Shown: in pieces, positions 1-5,130 of the stretch | How the letters are laid out: each line of letters begins with the position of its first letter | How positions within the stretch are numbered: the first letter of the stretch is position 1 | From: Deltaproteobacteria bacterium | Lineage (GTDB): Bacteria; Desulfobacterota; Binatia; UBA9968; CAXXLF01 | Length of the DNA: 5,625 bases | Direction of reading: 5' to 3' | Assembly: GCA_022571535.1 (NCBI GenBank) | Contig: JACZXR010000182.1 | Location: forward strand, 1-5,625 | The notes under the pieces: generated by a model | Told to the model about the DNA's origin: nothing | The model's input: the letters and a program-made list of their open reading frames with translations, nothing else | Databases searched by the model: none | Translations under genes and position numbers: made by a program

Positions 1-1
1 G

Positions 2-514
2 GGTGCGGGAGAACAACAGGGGACCGATAACATCGCCCGCTCCCTGGGCGAGATCCACAAGGCGTGCCCCGGTTATCGAGTCCAAGTCACTCTGGAAATC
101 ACAGCCGGACAGGGAACAACACTGGGGTTCCGCTTCGACCAGATTCGCAGCATCATCGATGCGGCAAATGAGGGTGAGCGCCTCAGGGTCTGCTTCGATA
201 CCCAGCACGCCTTTGCCGCAGGATACGACATCAGGACAAAGGAAGGTTACGAGAGGACCTTCACAGAGTTTGAAGAAAAGATCGGCCTCAAACTCTTAGC
301 GGCCTTCCACCTCAACGACTCGAAAAAAGAGTATCATTCTAGGGTGGATCGCCATGAGCATATCGGTAAGGGGCACATTGGCATCGAGGCCTTTCGGCTG
401 CTCATGAATGACCAGCGCTTCTGGGGTCTTCCCATGTGTCTTGAGACCCCAAAGGGCCCCGATCTTAAAGAGGACAGAGATAACCTAAAGTTGCTGCGAA
501 GCCTCATCCTCTAA
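2..514 (+). CDS. nfo: Endonuclease IV (AP endonuclease), C-terminal 170 codons, 5' end outside window
   Basis: Endonuclease IV cleaves DNA 5' to abasic sites and acts on some oxidised bases in base excision repair, in the cytoplasm, using a trinuclear zinc centre in a TIM barrel. The frame is open from position 2 to TAA 512-514 with no start, so the gene is cut by the window edge. From memory of E. coli Nfo, the fragment aligns without gaps at an offset of 113 residues: E32 in LEITAGQG matches E145, D66 and H69 in FDTQHAFAAGYD match D179 and H182, H103 in FHLNDS matches H216, D116 and H118 in SRVDRHEH match D229 and H231, and E148 in CLETPKG matches E261. All metal ligands expected in this part are present; the two N-terminal histidines lie upstream. 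It ends at the equivalent of residue 283 of 285, so the C-terminus is full length. It converges on the TetR gene, whose stop is 46 bp away, with no clear terminator between. Family assignment is very secure. Confidence 0.96.
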   Translation, partial: GAGEQQGTDNIARSLGEIHKACPGYRVQVTLEITAGQGTTLGFRFDQIRSIIDAANEGERLRVCFDTQHAFAAGYDIRTKEGYERTFTEFEEKIGLKLLAAFHLNDSKKEYHSRVDRHEHIGKGHIGIEAFRLLMNDQRFWGLPMCLETPKGPDLKEDRDNLKLLRSLIL

Positions 515-560
515 ATTGTTTGAAACCGATGGGCTGATCCTGAATAGTTCTCAGAATAGG

Positions 561-1244
561 CTAGGGTAAATTCTGCCAGAGAGAGAATGTCTCTTTCCCC
601 GCCTTGGAGGTGGTTGAAGTAAACCAGGGTTCTTGGGCCTCGGCTCCTCTGAGAATGCCAAAAAAATAGATCCTCAGCATTTGATCTATCAGTTCCGCAA
701 GGGCCAGGTCTCTCTTGGGGTGATACCAGGTGTAGATCCAGTTCATCATCCCGAAAAGGGAGAAGGTAACTACTCTCACGTTCATCCCCTTGTCCCCATT
801 GCGGCTCCGCAGTTCCCCGATTAGATCCATCAGGATTTTCACGTAACGACGCTTCAGGAGCCGGACCTTATCTTGGAACTCGCCAGTGAGGGATTCATCC
901 TCATGCGACATCACCTTCATCTCGTACACGTTGTGCAGAAAGAAGCCAAGATGATTCTCCGTGAATCTACGGATTCTGGTCCGCACGTCCTCCTGTGGAT
1001 CAGCGGTTTTTTCCCACCTTTGCAGCAAGGTCATGAAGCACTGCTCCTGAATCAGGAAGAGGAGTTCCTCCTTGGTACGAACGTAATAGTAGAGACCGGC
1101 CAGGCTCATGCCCGTGGCGCGCGCAATATCACGGATGGATGTACGATGAAAACCCTTCTCCGCGAAGATTTTGGCAGAGGCCTTGAGGATCAGCTGGAGC
1201 CTTTCGTCGTAGTGACGGGTTGAGGATTCTACGCGGTTGGCCAT
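561..1244 (-). CDS. TetR/AcrR-family transcriptional regulator, KstR2-like C-terminal region
   Basis: A 227-residue DNA-binding repressor of usual TetR length. The N-terminal TetR_N domain spans about residues 18-65 (LKASAKIFAEKGF, then TSIRDIARATGMSLAGLYYY, then TKEELL), which is the three-helix HTH with the canonical GLYYY ending. The C-terminal half carries LFGMMNWIYTWYHP at about residues 163-176, a signature I associate with regulators of fatty acid, sterol or acyl-CoA catabolism (KstR2, FadR-type TetRs); the ligand cannot be read from sequence. The gene starts 37 bp after the stop of the upstream oxidoreductase gene on the same strand, so co-transcription is likely. No strong Shine-Dalgarno precedes the ATG, which fits translation from a longer shared mRNA. 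Palindromes upstream of the oxidoreductase gene (2237-2248, 2291-2304) are candidate sites for autoregulation. Family call is secure; catabolic role is inference. Confidence 0.93.
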   Translation of the reverse strand: MANRVESSTRHYDERLQLILKASAKIFAEKGFHRTSIRDIARATGMSLAGLYYYVRTKEELLFLIQEQCFMTLLQRWEKTADPQEDVRTRIRRFTENHLGFFLHNVYEMKVMSHEDESLTGEFQDKVRLLKRRYVKILMDLIGELRSRNGDKGMNVRVVTFSLFGMMNWIYTWYHPKRDLALAELIDQMLRIYFFGILRGAEAQEPWFTSTTSKAGKETFSLWQNLP

Positions 1245-1281
1245 CAGTAGTATCTATAGTTGCAAAATGCCCAACAGGGTG

Positions 1282-2214
1282 TCAACCACGAAGGGCCGGC
1301 ATCACTTCCTGGGCGAACCGTTCGATTTGCTCCAGCCGCTCGGGCCAGCGTGGCACCATGAACTGAAGCGCGAGACACTCCACTCCAATCTCTTGGTAGG
1401 CCTTCAGCGCCTCGATGAGCTGCTCGGCATTGCCCATCAAACGCCCTTCTTCCTGAGGAACCGGATTCCGGGTGAGCTCGATGGGAAGACAACAGGCTAG
1501 AGTGATCTGATCGGCGTCCCTCCCTGCCTCCACCGCCCATCGCCGAACGTTGTCAAATCGAGCGGCAAGCTCTCGAGCCGTAATCTTTACAAAATAGGGA
1601 AACCAGGCGTCGCCATAAGAGGCGGCTCGCCGTTGAGCTCGGACCCCCTCTCCCCCGACCCAGATCGGGATACGAGGACTCTGAAAAGGCTTTGGGTAAA
1701 AAGCTACTTCCTCGAAGCGATAGTAACGCCCGTGAAAGTGCGATCGATTCGTCCCCCAGAGTTGCTGGACAATCTCCAGCTGTTCATCGGACACGGCTCC
1801 CCGCTCGTGGAAGGGAGCATCCAACGCATTGAACTCTTCGACCATCCAACCCACTCCAACCCCAAGTATCAGGCGCCCTCTTGAGAGATGATCAATAGTC
1901 GTCGCTACCTTGGCCCAATAAAGCGGATGGCGATAAGGTAGGACAAGGACGCTCATCCCGAGCATGATCTTTTCAGTACACCCGGCCAAGAATGCCAGAC
2001 AGGTGAGAGGCTCTAGAAACGGCCTATCGGGGGGAACGATAAAGCGCTGGTCCGCACTGTAGGGATAAGGTGTTTTGATCTCCCACGGGATGATGATGCG
2101 GTCTGCCGCCCAGACTGAATCATAACCTAACGCCTCAGCCCTACGGGCAGCCTCCATCAGGGTATTCGGACCAGCCGCCCGGCCTGAGATCGGAAGAAAG
2201 ATGCCAAGCTTCGT
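1282..2214 (-). CDS. LLM-class F420-dependent oxidoreductase (TIGR03619/Rv2161c-like), probable ACG start
   Basis: A luciferase-like monooxygenase-fold (TIM barrel) enzyme of the type annotated as probable F420-dependent oxidoreductase; substrate unknown. With the start used here it has 310 residues. N-terminal beta strand KLGIFLP (2-8), then RRAEALGYDSVWAADR (24-39), the characteristic LVLPYRHPLYWAKVATTID (90-108), and SRGRLILGVGVGWMVEEF (111-128). P-x-P-IWVGG follows further on, and WPERLEQIERFAQEVMPAL closes the protein. The first ATG (2157) would delete the first beta strand and has no ribosome site. Between the in-frame stop at 2302-2304 and that ATG there is no ATG, GTG or TTG. AGGAGGTGA at 2227-2219 lies 7 nt before ACG 2214-2212, exactly where relatives begin with MKLGIF. 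It is first in a probable operon with the TetR gene. F420 versus FMN dependence cannot be decided from sequence. Confidence 0.9.
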   Translation of the reverse strand, partial: TKLGIFLPISGRAAGPNTLMEAARRAEALGYDSVWAADRIIIPWEIKTPYPYSADQRFIVPPDRPFLEPLTCLAFLAGCTEKIMLGMSVLVLPYRHPLYWAKVATTIDHLSRGRLILGVGVGWMVEEFNALDAPFHERGAVSDEQLEIVQQLWGTNRSHFHGRYYRFEEVAFYPKPFQSPRIPIWVGGEGVRAQRRAASYGDAWFPYFVKITARELAARFDNVRRWAVEAGRDADQITLACCLPIELTRNPVPQEEGRLMGNAEQLIEALKAYQEIGVECLALQFMVPRWPERLEQIERFAQEVMPALRG

Positions 2215-2218
2215 CTTC

Positions 2219-2227
2219 TCACCTCCT
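2219..2227 (-). promoter_or_regulatory. Strong Shine-Dalgarno that decides the oxidoreductase start
   Basis: Minus-strand AGGAGGTGA, a nine-base match to the anti-SD of 16S rRNA. Its AGGAGG core (2227-2222) is followed by a 7-nt spacer and the ACG at 2214-2212. The nearest in-frame ATG (2157) lies 57 nt further downstream with no such site, so this SD argues for initiation at the ACG. Confidence 0.8.
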
Positions 2228-2236
2228 CTTAAATCT

Positions 2237-2248
2237 CCTTGAGCAAGG
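2237..2248. promoter_or_regulatory. Operator-like palindrome upstream of the oxidoreductase-TetR unit
   Basis: CCTTG-AG-CAAGG, a 5-2-5 inverted repeat, lies about 10 bp upstream of the oxidoreductase ribosome site. A second related near-palindrome, TCAAGGTTCCTTCA at 2291-2304 (arms pair with one mismatch), lies 43 bp further upstream. Such sites in a promoter-leader region beside a TetR gene suggest autoregulatory operators. The half-sites CCTTG/CAAGG are the reverse order of the CAAG-NN-CTTG core I recall for mycobacterial KstR2, so it is not that known operator. Function is inferred from position only. Confidence 0.35.
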
Positions 2249-2367
2249 GCCCCCCACCGTTCTCTAGCAAGCCGGATATCGATAAAAAAATCAAGGTTCC
2301 TTCAGAACTGTCACACACACCACCCATTTTCTCGTTCGTCACGTGCGAGAGTGCTGGTACCGTACTG

Positions 2368-2397
2368 TTGACACCACCAGTGTGAACACCACAAAAT
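2368..2397 (+). promoter_or_regulatory. Sigma-70-type promoter of the zf-TFIIB gene, overlapped by an inverted repeat
   Basis: A perfect -35 TTGACA (2368-2373) is followed after 18 bp by CAAAAT (2392-2397), four of six matches to the -10 consensus. The start of transcription would be near 2404, leaving a leader of about 22 nt with AAGGA (2412-2416) 9 nt before ATG 2426. The -35 box lies in a 7-5-7 inverted repeat, TTGACACCACCAGTGTGAA (2368-2386, one mismatched pair), which could be a repressor site. The heptamer ACACCAC occurs at 2317, 2371 and 2386 in this divergent region. Confidence 0.55.
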
Positions 2398-2425
2398 AGA
2401 GACTAGATTGTAAGGATTTGACGAC

Positions 2426-3037
2426 ATGAGGGCTACCCCAAAAACCAAGCTGTGCGATCATTGTGGGAAAAGGATCAATGCAAAATCTAGAACCTGCCCA
2501 TTCTGTGCGGGGAGGCTCGTAGATCACCTGGCACCAAGGACTGCTGTGTGCCCCCGATGCGAAATGACTCTCAAAATCCACATTCCTCACGGCGATCACG
2601 AGGAATATGACATCTGTCCAAAGTGTGGAGGCCTGTGGCTCGACGCGGGCGAATTTCGCCGGGCCACTCGCAATGTGGATGTCCACAGACACAACAAGAG
2701 GAAGGGGAACTATCTGAGGGGACCTTTGAGGAATCCCTTGAAATATATCCCCTGTGTCCGATGCGGCAAGGTCATGAATCGAAGGAACTTTGCCCGCATA
2801 TCCGGGGTCATTATTGATGAGTGTGGCGGTCATGGCATATGGCTTGATTCGGGTGAACTCGAAAAGATAAGGCATTTCATTGCGGATGGCGGTCTCGAAG
2901 AGTCACGCGATAGGGATATTGTAAAGGTCCGGGATGAACTAAGAGAGCTTGCCTCAAAGGTTAACCAGGTTGCTTTTACCCAAAAACTTCTTCATTTCTG
3001 GAGCCCCAAACGATGGCTCTTCTCCGGCTTCAGATAA
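2426..3037 (+). CDS. Multi-zinc-ribbon protein with two zf-TFIIB modules
   Basis: A 203-residue, probably cytoplasmic protein of unknown function with three consecutive zinc-binding modules and no signal peptide or membrane segment. Residues 10-27 form a small zinc ribbon (C10-x2-C13 and C24-x2-C27). Residues 42-80 form a zf-TFIIB module: C42-PR-C45, then C64-PK-C67, then GGLWLDAGEF. After a basic linker (RHNKRKG at 88-94), residues 110-150 form a second module: C110-VR-C113, then C133-GG-H136, then GIWLDSGELEKI. The last ligand is His instead of Cys, a variant I recall in this family. The C-terminal 50 residues are charged and probably helical, ending in an aromatic basic tail (HFWSPKRWLFSGFR). 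AAGGA lies 9 nt before the ATG, and the gene has its own upstream promoter. The modules suggest metal or nucleic-acid/protein binding, but no role can be assigned. It is divergent from the oxidoreductase-TetR unit. Confidence 0.9.
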   Translation: MRATPKTKLCDHCGKRINAKSRTCPFCAGRLVDHLAPRTAVCPRCEMTLKIHIPHGDHEEYDICPKCGGLWLDAGEFRRATRNVDVHRHNKRKGNYLRGPLRNPLKYIPCVRCGKVMNRRNFARISGVIIDECGGHGIWLDSGELEKIRHFIADGGLEESRDRDIVKVRDELRELASKVNQVAFTQKLLHFWSPKRWLFSGFR

Positions 3038-3180
3038 TACCCTTCCATCATGCAAAACAATCTTTTGTGCCACCATGTCTAATGACCAGCCCCCGCCGGT
3101 AAGCACCAGCAGAATGACATTGCCCACCGAACTATAGTGAAGCCCCGCTATTCATTATTTTGTCGAGCACCATTCGGTTC

Positions 3181-3194
3181 ATGATAAATGATAA
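3181..3194. repeat. Tandem 7-bp direct repeat ATGATAA x2
   Basis: Two perfect adjacent copies of ATGATAA in the gap between the zf-TFIIB gene and the end of adhC. They are short and AT-rich, with no assigned function; chance is possible. The rest of this 273-bp gap (3038-3310) holds the stem-loop listed separately and an isolated ACTATAGT palindrome (3131-3138), and no convincing gene. Confidence 0.4.
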
Positions 3195-3251
3195 GCAGCT
3201 CCTGAAAGCTCAAATCAATGAGAGAGAGACGTGCTGCGGGAGAGTAATAAG

Positions 3252-3289
3252 AATAGGGATCTTCATCGACAAAAGACTCGATCCCTATT
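3252..3289. other. Stem-loop with 10-bp perfect stem, 21 bp past the end of adhC
   Basis: AATAGGGATC (3252-3261) and GATCCCTATT (3280-3289) are exact inverted repeats around an 18-nt loop. An alternative inner pairing, ATCGA (3265-3269) with TCGAT (3278-3282), competes with the top of the stem. Transcribed from the minus strand, it would lie in the 3' UTR of adhC and could stabilise or terminate the message. The sequence after the stem is only mildly U-rich (CTTATTACTCT), so it is not a textbook Rho-independent terminator. On the plus strand there is no T tract either. Confidence 0.5.
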
Positions 3290-3310
3290 AATGGAGCCGA
3301 AAAAACGTAG

Positions 3311-4420
3311 TCAGTACAATATGACTGAACGGATGCTTTGCCCCTCATGCATTAAATCAAACGCGCAATTGATCTCCTCCAGGGGCATGGTGTGGGTGAT
3401 CATTTCATCCACTTTGATCTCACCACGAAGGTACCTCTCCACGTAGCCGGGCAGTTGCGAGCGGCCTTTGACCCCTCCGAATGCCGTCCCCCTCCATACC
3501 CTTCCGGTGACTAACTGGAATGGCCGGGTGCTGATCTCTTGACCCGCATCTGCCACGCCGATGATAATCGATTCACCCCAACCCTTATGGCAGCATTCGA
3601 GGGCGGAGCGCATCACGCTGACATTACCAATGCATTCAAAGGAGTAATCCACGCCGCCGTCTGTTAAGTCGATAATGACCTTCTGAACAGGTCCATCGTG
3701 ATCATTGGGATTAATCAAATCCGTGGCGCCTAACAGTCTCGCCATTTCAAATTTCTTCGTGTTAATGTCAATGGCAATGATGCGTGCGGCCTTAGCGATT
3801 ACCGCCCCTTGAATCACGCTGAGGCCAATACCACCCAAACCAAACACAGCCACAGTGGAACCAGGTTCCACCTTAGCGGTATTGAGCACAGCACCGATCC
3901 CGGTGGTGATGCCGCAGCCCAGCAGGCACACTTTATCCAGCGGCGCAGCTTGATTGACTTTCACCACTGCGATCTCCGGTAATACCGTATACTCGGAAAA
4001 CGTTGATGTGCCCATATAGTGGTAAACGGTCTTTCCTTTGACGGAAAAACGCGAGGTCCCATCGGGCATCAGACCCTTACCTTGGGTGAGACGAATGGCC
4101 TGACACAGGTTGGTTTTTGAAGATCTACAGAACCTACATTGACCGCATTCCGGGGTATAGAGGGGTATGACGTGATCACCCGGCTTTAAGCTGGTTACGC
4201 CCATGCCCACCTCCTCTACCACTGCCCCACCTTCATGGCCCATGATGGCGGGAAAGATCCCTTCAGGATCTTTGCCGGAAAGAGTGTACGAATCAGTATG
4301 GCATACGCCGCTGGCAACCAACCGTAACAAGACCTCGTCTTTGCAGGGACCCTGCACCTCGACTTCCTCTATTTCGAGAGGTTTGCCCGCTTCCCAAGCA
4401 ACAGCAGCTCGCGACTTCAT
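3311..4420 (-). CDS. frmA: S-(hydroxymethyl)glutathione dehydrogenase / class III alcohol dehydrogenase
   Basis: Also named adhC. It oxidises S-hydroxymethylglutathione, formed from formaldehyde and glutathione, to S-formylglutathione with NAD+, and class III enzymes also reduce S-nitrosoglutathione; cytoplasmic. Its 369 residues equal the length of E. coli FrmA as I recall it. Catalytic zinc ligands are C40 (GVCHTD), H62 (GHEGG) and C169 (LLGCG). Structural zinc ligands are C92, C95, C98 and C106. Class III marks are D51 and E53 in DPEG and R110 in IRLTQGKG, equivalents of human D55, E57 and R114/115, which bind the glutathione adduct. The Rossmann motif GLGGIG is at 194-199 and D218 ends the second strand, giving NAD+ preference. 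AAGGAGG (4431-4425) lies 4 nt before the ATG. No frmR repressor or frmB/fghA hydrolase lies beside it, so it is a solitary gene here. Identification is very secure. Confidence 0.97.
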   Translation of the reverse strand: MKSRAAVAWEAGKPLEIEEVEVQGPCKDEVLLRLVASGVCHTDSYTLSGKDPEGIFPAIMGHEGGAVVEEVGMGVTSLKPGDHVIPLYTPECGQCRFCRSSKTNLCQAIRLTQGKGLMPDGTSRFSVKGKTVYHYMGTSTFSEYTVLPEIAVVKVNQAAPLDKVCLLGCGITTGIGAVLNTAKVEPGSTVAVFGLGGIGLSVIQGAVIAKAARIIAIDINTKKFEMARLLGATDLINPNDHDGPVQKVIIDLTDGGVDYSFECIGNVSVMRSALECCHKGWGESIIIGVADAGQEISTRPFQLVTGRVWRGTAFGGVKGRSQLPGYVERYLRGEIKVDEMITHTMPLEEINCAFDLMHEGQSIRSVILY

Positions 4421-4437
4421 AAAGCCTCCTTGGACGT

Positions 4438-4457
4438 CTCGACCGACGTATGTCGAG
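4438..4457. promoter_or_regulatory. Operator-like inverted repeat in the adhC leader
   Basis: CTCGAC (4438-4443) and GTCGAG (4452-4457) are perfect inverted arms around an 8-bp spacer. The element is 18 bp upstream of the adhC start codon, just ahead of its ribosome site. The position suits a repressor or an mRNA hairpin affecting translation. It does not resemble the G/C-tract sites I recall for FrmR-type regulators, so the regulator is unknown. No clear -35/-10 pair for adhC could be assigned on the minus strand. Confidence 0.45.
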
Positions 4458-4483
4458 TTGAAAGGATCGAATCTTGAATCATG

Positions 4484-4514
4484 GCATTAGAGTGGCCGGG
4501 GGCAGGCCTAATGC
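4484..4514. other. Hairpin-forming inverted repeat upstream of adhC
   Basis: GCATTAG (4484-4490) and CTAATGC (4508-4514) are perfect 7-bp arms. Between them is a GC-rich centre with GGCC on both sides (4493-4496, 4505-4508), the second overlapping the right arm. It lies 64-94 bp upstream of the adhC start. It may be a regulator site or an RNA structure in a long adhC leader; function unknown. Confidence 0.35.
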
Positions 4515-4631
4515 TTACCATCTTCTCCTACTCTCTCAAAGATTTCACAGTAGATCTTCTGATGCCTTTTTCCGCATGAACGATGAAATTGGGATCGGCC
4601 ATGCATGTTCACCTATCACATCGACCGCGCG

Positions 4632-4655
4632 AGCCTGAACCTTCAGGCTGTTTTT
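4632..4655 (+). terminator. Rho-independent terminator on the plus strand, without an upstream plus-strand gene
   Basis: AGCCTGAA (4632-4639), CC, TTCAGGCT (4642-4649), then G and five T (4651-4655). The pairing gives a 7-8-bp GC-rich stem with a tight loop followed by a U tract, the classic intrinsic terminator shape in the plus direction. The upstream DNA (4421-4631) has no credible plus-strand gene, because adhC lies on the other strand. It therefore ends an unannotated small RNA or antisense transcript, or is a remnant of a lost gene. Confidence 0.6.
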
Positions 4656-4671
4656 AACCGACAAATAGAGT

Positions 4672-4690
4672 GTCCATACCAGGTATGTAC
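4672..4690. promoter_or_regulatory. 19-bp near-perfect palindrome in the intergenic region
   Basis: CATACC-A-GGTATG (4675-4687) is a perfect 6-1-6 palindrome, extended by GT/AC outside one mismatched pair to 19 bp. Size and symmetry fit a dimeric repressor operator. It is 17 bp past the orphan terminator, 252 bp upstream of adhC and 441 bp upstream of the repeat-protein gene, so its target is unclear. Confidence 0.4.
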
Positions 4691-5051
4691 ATTGACTTAT
4701 TACAGATCCCTCCCCACAAATTCACCACGTGCTGCTCTGGGTGACCTCAAAAAGACTTGCTCAGACACAAGCTAAGCATTCAATGATTCTCTAAAAGTCA
4801 AAGTCCGACCCCGCATGTCTCACGCATTCTTTCTCTTTAGCCTCGTCTTTTCGGGTTAGTCAAAAATTTCCCACGATTTCAGATGCCTTGATTTATGGGG
4901 CTATGCGAATTCGAGACGTCAGTCTCAAAGAGTTTATTGTTTCTGCGATTATTACCTTTCCCGACCATTCAAGATGACCTCTAGCTTCTCCTCTCTCCTT
5001 CAAAACTGCTTGATTTACAGTGGGTTACACCATCATTGAGAATAATTCAAG
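4691..5051. other. Intergenic stretch without a recognisable gene
   Basis: All frames are interrupted and none resembles a known protein. AAAAGTCAAAGTCCGACCCC at 4793-4812 recalls, from memory only, the ends of REP-associated tyrosine transposase elements when read on the minus strand. GAGAC-GTCA-GTCTC at 4913-4926 extends to a 20-bp repeat (4910-4929) with one mismatched pair and lies about 125 bp upstream of the sigma-54 element, a usual distance for an enhancer-binding activator. No tRNA, CRISPR or intact insertion sequence is visible. Confidence 0.4.
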
Positions 5052-5067
5052 TTGGCACAATCTTAGC
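5052..5067 (+). promoter_or_regulatory. Sigma-54 (-24/-12) promoter of the repeat-protein gene
   Basis: TTGGCACAATCTTAGC matches the RpoN consensus TTGGCAC-N5-TTGC at all but one base. The invariant GG (5054-5055) and GC (5066-5067) have exactly 10 bp between them, as required. Transcription would start near 5079, giving a leader of about 50 nt before ATG 5131. No competing sigma-70 promoter stands out here. The small inverted repeat CCTAA-ATAGA-TTAGG (5071-5085) spans the predicted start. An enhancer-binding protein would be needed and is not encoded in the window. Confidence 0.65.
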
Positions 5068-5130
5068 TTTCCTAAATAGATTAGGTGAGCAATGAGAACA
5101 TTAGCTTTATTAGAGGAGGATGGCAAAACG

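Noticed and set aside
515..560. Possible bidirectional terminator between nfo and the TetR gene
   Set aside because: Only a CTGA/TCAG 4-bp stem and a GAATAG direct repeat are visible, with no T tract on either strand.
1244..1540. 98-codon minus-strand ORF
   Set aside because: It is out of frame within the 3' part of the oxidoreductase gene and has low-complexity Gly/Arg-rich sequence; a frame shadow.
2530..2546. TGGCAC sequence resembling a sigma-54 -24 box
   Set aside because: It lies inside the zf-TFIIB coding region with no gene start downstream to serve.
2339..2875. 178-codon minus-strand ORF
   Set aside because: It lies opposite the zf-TFIIB gene, crosses its promoter and has no recognisable domain.
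3148..3348. 66-codon minus-strand ORF overlapping the end of adhC
   Set aside because: It overlaps the adhC 3' end by 38 bp, includes the stem-loop and has no homology or ribosome site that I can see.
4481..4579. 32-codon plus-strand small ORF in the adhC upstream region
   Set aside because: The only purine-rich site is about 15 nt before the ATG, the ORF overlaps an inverted repeat and it has no recognisable sequence.
5092..5130. In-frame upstream ATG for the repeat protein
   Set aside because: It would put an acidic 13-residue extension ahead of a canonical MKK signal peptide, and its AGGTGA is only 3 nt away. The 5131 start has AGGAGG at 11 nt.
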